Shown here: positions 59,997 through 64,000 of the stretch, in pieces
Layout of the letters: each line of letters begins with the position of its first letter
Numbering within the stretch: the stretch's first letter is position 1
NCBI GenBank assembly: GCA_023229645.1
Contig: JALNYU010000015.1
Span: 33,274-97,273 of the forward strand
From: Nevskia sp.
GTDB taxonomy: Bacteria > Pseudomonadota > Gammaproteobacteria > Nevskiales > Nevskiaceae
DNA: 64,000 bases
Direction of reading: 5' to 3'
The notes under the pieces: generated by a model
What the model was told of the DNA's origin: nothing
The model's input: only the letters and a program-made list of their open reading frames with translations
The model's database searches: none
Made by a program: the position numbers and the translations under genes

Positions 59997-61434
59997 GGGT
60001 TGCAGCCGCCTGCGGCGTTTTGGGCTGCGCATCTTTCTTCGCCTGCGCTTCGCTGATCGCACCGATCATGTACAACGCATGCTCGGGATAGTCTTTGAAT
60101 TCGTCGCGCAGGATGCGCTCGCAGCCGTCCAGTGCGTCGCTCAAGCTAACCAACTTGCCTTTAAGGCCGGTGAATTGCTCGGTGGTGAAGAACGGCTGCG
60201 TTAGAAAGCGTTCGAGCCGCCGAGCGCGGGTCACGATGTTGCGATCGTCCTGCGAAAGCTGCTCCAGGCCGAGCATCGCGATGATGTCTTTCAGCTCGGC
60301 GTACTGCGCCAGCGTGCGCCGAATTTCCTGCGCCAGCGCGTAGTGCCGTTCGCCGACAATGCCGGGCGTCGCCATCTTGGAGCTGGATTGCAGTGGGTCG
60401 ATCGCCGGAAATAAACCTTCGCTGGCGCGCTTGCGCGACAACACGATCGATGCCGATAAATGCGAAAACGTGTGCACGGCGGCCGGGTCGGTAAAGTCAT
60501 CCGCCGGCACGTACACCGCTTGGATCGACGTGATCGCGCCGCTGTCGGTATTGGCGATGCGCTCTTCCAAACCTGATAACTCGGTGCCCATCGTCGGTTG
60601 ATACCCGAGGCGCGAAGGCATTTGCCCGAGCAAACCGGAGACTTCCGAGCCGGCTTGGATGAAGCGAAAAATGTTGTCGATTAGCAGCAGCACATCGCGG
60701 TGCTCGTCGTCACGAAAATATTCGGCCATCGTCAGCGCCGCGTGGCCGACGCGAAACCGGCTACCGGGCGGTTCGTTCATCTGCCCGAACATCATCACCA
60801 TGTTTGGCAACACACCGGCTTGCTGCATGTCGCGGTAGAGCTCCTCGCCTTCCCGGCAACGTTCGCCGATGCCACAAAACAGGCTGACGCCATCGTGGTG
60901 GCCAATCATGTTGTGGATCATTTCGGTCAACAGCACCGTTTTGCCGACACCCGCGCCGCCGAAGAGCCCGGCCTTGCCACCGCGTTCTAACGGCACCAGC
61001 ACGTCGATTAGCTTGATCCCGGTTTCGAAGATTTCAGAACGCGTGGAGCGCCGCGCCAACGGCGGCGGCGCGTGATGCACCGAGCGCCATTGCACGTCTT
61101 CTGGCGGCGGCAGGCGATCAATGGCCTTACCGAAAACATCGAACATGCGTCCGAGTATCGCTTTGCCCACCGGCACTTTCAGCGGCCCGCCGCTATCAAC
61201 TACCGCCATCCCGCGGGCCAGACCTTGCGTTGGCGTTAGCGCGATGCCACGCACATGGTATGCGTCGCGCTGGGCCAGCACTTCGATGACGATCTCGCGC
61301 TCGGCGCCGGTATGCAGTACAGAATAAATCGGCGGAAGGTGGTCATCAAAACGAATATCGACAACGCTGCCACGTACCGAGACGATTATGCCGACATTGC
61401 TTCCGTCGGCCTTAACACCCGTATCTGCAGGCAT
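59986..61434 (-). CDS. atpD: N-ATPase beta subunit
   Basis: 482 residues. The catalytic P-loop is GLFGGAGVGKTVLLTEMIHN. The catalytic Glu region is CGIGERCREGEELYRDM. VYVPADDFTDPA and the DELSEED-like region follow in altered form. The start ATG at 61434 follows GAAGG. It is the first gene of the nine-gene N-type operon, which would be a second ATPase beside the housekeeping one (not in view). Confidence 0.95.
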   Translation of the reverse strand: MPADTGVKADGSNVGIIVSVRGSVVDIRFDDHLPPIYSVLHTGAEREIVIEVLAQRDAYHVRGIALTPTQGLARGMAVVDSGGPLKVPVGKAILGRMFDVFGKAIDRLPPPEDVQWRSVHHAPPPLARRSTRSEIFETGIKLIDVLVPLERGGKAGLFGGAGVGKTVLLTEMIHNMIGHHDGVSLFCGIGERCREGEELYRDMQQAGVLPNMVMMFGQMNEPPGSRFRVGHAALTMAEYFRDDEHRDVLLLIDNIFRFIQAGSEVSGLLGQMPSRLGYQPTMGTELSGLEERIANTDSGAITSIQAVYVPADDFTDPAAVHTFSHLSASIVLSRKRASEGLFPAIDPLQSSSKMATPGIVGERHYALAQEIRRTLAQYAELKDIIAMLGLEQLSQDDRNIVTRARRLERFLTQPFFTTEQFTGLKGKLVSLSDALDGCERILRDEFKDYPEHALYMIGAISEAQAKKDAQPKTPQAAATHES

Positions 61435-61621
61435 TGATCTACCTTCGGTTGGATGCAAACCCATGCGCAGGCAGTACAGCCGTCTGCGCCATCCTCCGAG
61501 TGTACGCGCCGTAGCGCGATAGTGGATTTGCCAAAGCTTGGATGGCTCGGCAAATCCTGAATTATGGAAAGCACTGCGGCAATGATCTTAGTCAAATGCC
61601 TGGAATAGAAACGGCGCGCTA

Positions 61622-62715
61622 AAATCTGAAGTGCAACAGGAATGGATTAATGGAAAGCGCGGGGTGATTGTTGCAGAAGTTTGAGGAAGTCGGAATAGAC
61701 GGCAATGGGTGATTGGTAGTTGAGGGTTGCGCGAGGTCGGTGGTTCATCGGGTCGGCAACGGCATTGAGCTGTTCCTGGGAGTAGATCGACAGATCGGTT
61801 CCTTTGGGGAAGTGCTGCCGCAGCAGTCCGTTGGTGTTCTCGCAGGTGCCTCTCTGCCAGGGGCTATGCGGGTCGCAGAAGTAGACGTTGACGCCGGTGT
61901 TGGCCGTGAGTTCTGGGTGGCAAGCCATCTCCTTGCCCTGGTCGTAGGTCAGGGTCTGCCGCAGGATCGGTTCAGCGATGCTGCGGAGCTTGGTGGTGAA
62001 GGCGGCCAGTGCCGAGGCGGCCGTCCCATCCGGCATCTTTGCCAGGAGCACCAGCCGCGTCGTTCGCTCGACCAGCACGGCGATCGCCGAACGATTGCCA
62101 GCCCCTTTGATCAAGTCGCCTTCCCAATGCCCGGACATCAAGCGGTCTTCAGCCTCCGGAGGTCTCATGTGAATGCGGATGGCGTCGATCAGCTTACCGC
62201 GTCGGTCCGTCCCCGATGAGCGCCGCTTGCGCGTGCTGCGGCTCCAGCGCAGACACGCGATCAATTCTTTCCGCAACGCGCCTTTGGCGTGTGCGTAGAT
62301 TGTCGTGTAGATGGTTTCGTGACTCACCCGATGCTCCGGCTCGAACGGATGTTCCAGGCGTAGTGTGCGGGCGATCTGCTCGGGTGACCAGCGTTCCCGA
62401 AGACCCACCATCACCAGCCGCCATAGCGGCCCGGATGGGTCTAACTTCGCAATCGGCCGGGCCTCGATCCGACGCGCTTGCGTCAGACGCTGCGCCGTCG
62501 TCGAGCCATAATTCAGACCCGCCACCGTGTTCCGCCGAAGTTCGCGACTGACCGTACTCGCCGACCGGCCCAGGCACCGCGCACTTTCTCGAATACGCTT
62601 CCCCTCCCGACGGTAGGCTGCTAGCAACACGCGCTCTTCAACCTGAAACTGCTCGTAACGCCGCTCTGTCGTCATGCAATACCTTATCAACTATCAGGTG
62701 TTGCACTTCAGATTT
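61622..62715 (-). mobile_element. IS30-family insertion sequence
   Basis: 17-bp perfect terminal inverted repeats: AAATCTGAAGTGCAACA at 61622-61638 and its inverse at 62699-62715. They enclose one transposase gene. The flanks GGCGCGCT and AGCGCGCC are inverse to each other, so the element sits in the middle of a palindrome, a known target habit of IS30-type elements. It lies just upstream of the N-ATPase operon and may affect its promoter. Confidence 0.9.
61647..62690 (-). CDS. IS30-family transposase
   Basis: 347 residues and intact. The N-terminal HTH is EGKRIRESARCLGRSASTVSRELRRNT. The DDE core has GHWEGDLIKGAGNRSAIAVLVERTTR (first Asp), LTYDQGKEMACH (second) and DPHSPWQRGTCENTNGLLRQHFPKGTDL (Glu). 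The stop is 25 bp inside the left end and the start 25 bp inside the right end. It is probably active or recently so. Confidence 0.95.
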   Translation of the reverse strand: MIRYCMTTERRYEQFQVEERVLLAAYRREGKRIRESARCLGRSASTVSRELRRNTVAGLNYGSTTAQRLTQARRIEARPIAKLDPSGPLWRLVMVGLRERWSPEQIARTLRLEHPFEPEHRVSHETIYTTIYAHAKGALRKELIACLRWSRSTRKRRSSGTDRRGKLIDAIRIHMRPPEAEDRLMSGHWEGDLIKGAGNRSAIAVLVERTTRLVLLAKMPDGTAASALAAFTTKLRSIAEPILRQTLTYDQGKEMACHPELTANTGVNVYFCDPHSPWQRGTCENTNGLLRQHFPKGTDLSIYSQEQLNAVADPMNHRPRATLNYQSPIAVYSDFLKLLQQSPRAFH

Positions 62716-62895
62716 GAGCGCGCCCGTTGTACGAATCCGCGTCGGTGCGCCAGTTTGTGGGGATCGAACTGAGAACCGAGCCTGCACCGGATGGCGTTTA
62801 GCCAAGCAGGGGGTGACCGAATGTCACGCCCTGCCAAGCCAAACGCACGATTTGCAAATTCCGCCATCAGTTGGAGCGCAATAGCCGGCGCCGCC

Positions 62896-63360
62896 TCACC
62901 AACGTCTATGTGCGGTGTAGTGAAGCGTGCCGCCTTTGGCGGCGGTTTGCAGCAACCGCGTCAAGGCGCGCGCATCGGCACCTTCGCGCACACTCAGCGC
63001 GAGGAACCCATCGGCACACGTTTCCCATTTCACGTTTAACGCTGTCAGGCGTGACGCCAGCTTTTGCTGCTCCGCCGCGGCATCGAACCAAACACGGAAT
63101 GTGCTTTGCCTCGAATGTCGTAATACGCGTTGAAATATGCGGTTGTTATCGATCTCAACTTCGTCACCAAGGCGGATATGGGTCGCGAAGAACGGAATGC
63201 AGCCAATGACAACGCGCGTCCGGGCGCGCCGCTGCCCCCAAAGTTGCTCCCACTCATTCTCGCCGTTGTTCGGGCCAACGTGAACATACACCGCCGCCCC
63301 GGCCTGCCGCCGACTTCCAACTGGCTGGGGATGCAGCGCCACATAAGGTGGATTGGGCAT
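62896..63360 (-). CDS. DUF4265-domain protein
   Basis: 154 residues, cytoplasmic. The core IPFFATHIRLGDEVEIDNNRIFQRVLRHSRQSTFRVWFDA fits the DUF4265 pattern as I recall it. The N-terminal 35 residues may not be translated. The function is unknown. It is an isolated gene between an IS element and a regulator, in an accessory-looking end of the window. Confidence 0.7.
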   Translation of the reverse strand: MPNPPYVALHPQPVGSRRQAGAAVYVHVGPNNGENEWEQLWGQRRARTRVVIGCIPFFATHIRLGDEVEIDNNRIFQRVLRHSRQSTFRVWFDAAAEQQKLASRLTALNVKWETCADGFLALSVREGADARALTRLLQTAAKGGTLHYTAHRRW

Positions 63361-63639
63361 TGCGGATCAGGCCGCGAATTTACGTGGATCGGTAACGTAC
63401 CTTGCCATTCCGAGTGCGCTCCATGATTTAACGTGGTGACCCCACAACGGCCGGATCACGGGGTTCCTTCCAAACTGTTCGCCATGGCGTTTTGTGCGGG
63501 GTTCACCCACACAACCGCTTTAGCGCTTTGGCGTTCCACGAACCGCAGCAAAAAACTACGGCGTGCTGTTTGCGAGTCATTCGATAATACATAATATCGT
63601 CGATAAGAAATAGTTGGGTCCGGCGCTAGCCTGCGACCT

Positions 63640-63879
63640 ATGTCACAAAAAAAAAGCGCTCACCGCGTCAGGCGGATCTTTGGGGATAACGTTCGAACCC
63701 TTCGTGTAAATCAGGGCCGCAGCCAAGAAGCGCTAGCTGAGGCGGCACACCTTTCCCAGCAGTATTTGAGCGAAGTCGAGCACGGCAAACGGAGCATCGG
63801 GATTGATGCCGTTGGGCAACTTGCCGATGCGCTCGGCGTAAGCCTCGCCCAGCTTTTTGTCGAAGGGGCCATTAACTAG
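63640..63879 (+). CDS. XRE-family HTH regulator
   Basis: A 79-residue protein that is almost all one Cro/C1 helix-turn-helix: NVRTLRVNQGRSQEALAEAAHLSQQYLSEVEHGKRSIGIDAVGQLADALGVSLAQLF. No effector domain is present. Such short regulators are common in mobile or accessory regions. The target is not known. Confidence 0.88.
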   Translation: MSQKKSAHRVRRIFGDNVRTLRVNQGRSQEALAEAAHLSQQYLSEVEHGKRSIGIDAVGQLADALGVSLAQLFVEGAIN

Positions 63880-63929
63880 TGGACTGTAACAATTGATTCG
63901 ATAGTATTATCACCCCTATGGAGGGTGAG

Positions 63930-64000
63930 ATGAAACTGACGAAGAGCGAAGTAGCGGAGCTGCAGCGGCAGGTGAGCGCGCGGGGTGGGCGCGTTGATAG
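63930..64000 (+). CDS. Start of a possible IS630-type transposase, cut by the window edge
   Basis: A 23-codon open start (MKLTKSEVAELQRQVSARGG...) after GGAGGGTGAG. The charged N terminus resembles the beginning of IS630-type transposases, but too little is visible to be sure. A small inverted repeat TCACCC/GGGTGA lies just before it at 63909-63928. Confidence 0.4.
   Translation, partial: MKLTKSEVAELQRQVSARGGRVD

Overview
The window reads as part of a gammaproteobacterial chromosome. This is inferred from TonB-dependent uptake, the Anr/FNR-type boxes, sux-type sucrose genes like those of Xanthomonas, and FadE/FadJ-like fatty acid genes. It is moderately GC-rich and densely coded. No rRNA, tRNA or CRISPR array was recognised. 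Genus-level placement is not possible from the sequence alone; a Xanthomonadales, Nevskiales or Steroidobacter-like lineage is a guess.

Layout. (1) 0-9 kb, minus strand: a complete soluble methane monooxygenase (sMMO) operon in the order mmoX-mmoY-mmoB-mmoZ-mmoD-mmoC. A sigma-54 activator gene and an unrecognised small gene follow it. A small secreted protein with three QALxFLQP repeats precedes it. Upstream of that leader gene lie a sigma-54 promoter (8934-8949), an IHF-like site and a dyad. MmoX keeps every di-iron ligand and the residues that separate methane from butane monooxygenase. (2) 9-24.6 kb: a stress and low-oxygen block with universal stress protein, oleate hydratase, AI-2E-type permease, P-type ATPase, DUF465 and Hsp20. 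Four FNR/Anr-like boxes lie in front of these genes. Between them sit a RoxA-like di-haem cytochrome, a protealysin-like protease with its emfourin-like inhibitor, an M50 protease, and envelope proteins. (3) 24.6-38.2 kb, minus strand: a sucrose locus. It has a LacI regulator, TonB-dependent receptor, amylosucrase/sucrose hydrolase, its own TonB-ExbB-ExbD-ExbD-TPR set, an MFS sugar permease, glucokinase and PfkB kinase. It would import sucrose, split it and phosphorylate both hexoses. (4) 38.6-53.2 kb: two divergent acyl-CoA catabolic operons (acyl-CoA dehydrogenases, IclR regulator, APH-type kinase, ComB-like phosphatase, FadJ-like protein, thiolase, SDRs, MaoC). They share one palindromic operator type, and an acyl-CoA ligase remnant lies nearby. 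(5) 53.2-61.4 kb: two envelope proteins, then a full N-type ATPase operon, atpDCQRBEFAG. (6) 61.6-64 kb: an IS30-family element inserted in a palindrome, a DUF4265 protein, an XRE regulator and the start of a possible transposase.

Two dispersed repeat families tie the regions together. One is a 206-bp twin inverted-repeat element, found next to the mmo control region and against the lacI start codon. The other is a roughly 50-60-bp palindrome with three copies.

The main point of interest is a canonical sMMO operon, with a new secreted leader gene under its sigma-54 promoter, in a neighbourhood otherwise built for sugar and fatty-acyl catabolism. No methanol dehydrogenase, mmoG chaperonin or particulate MMO gene is in view.
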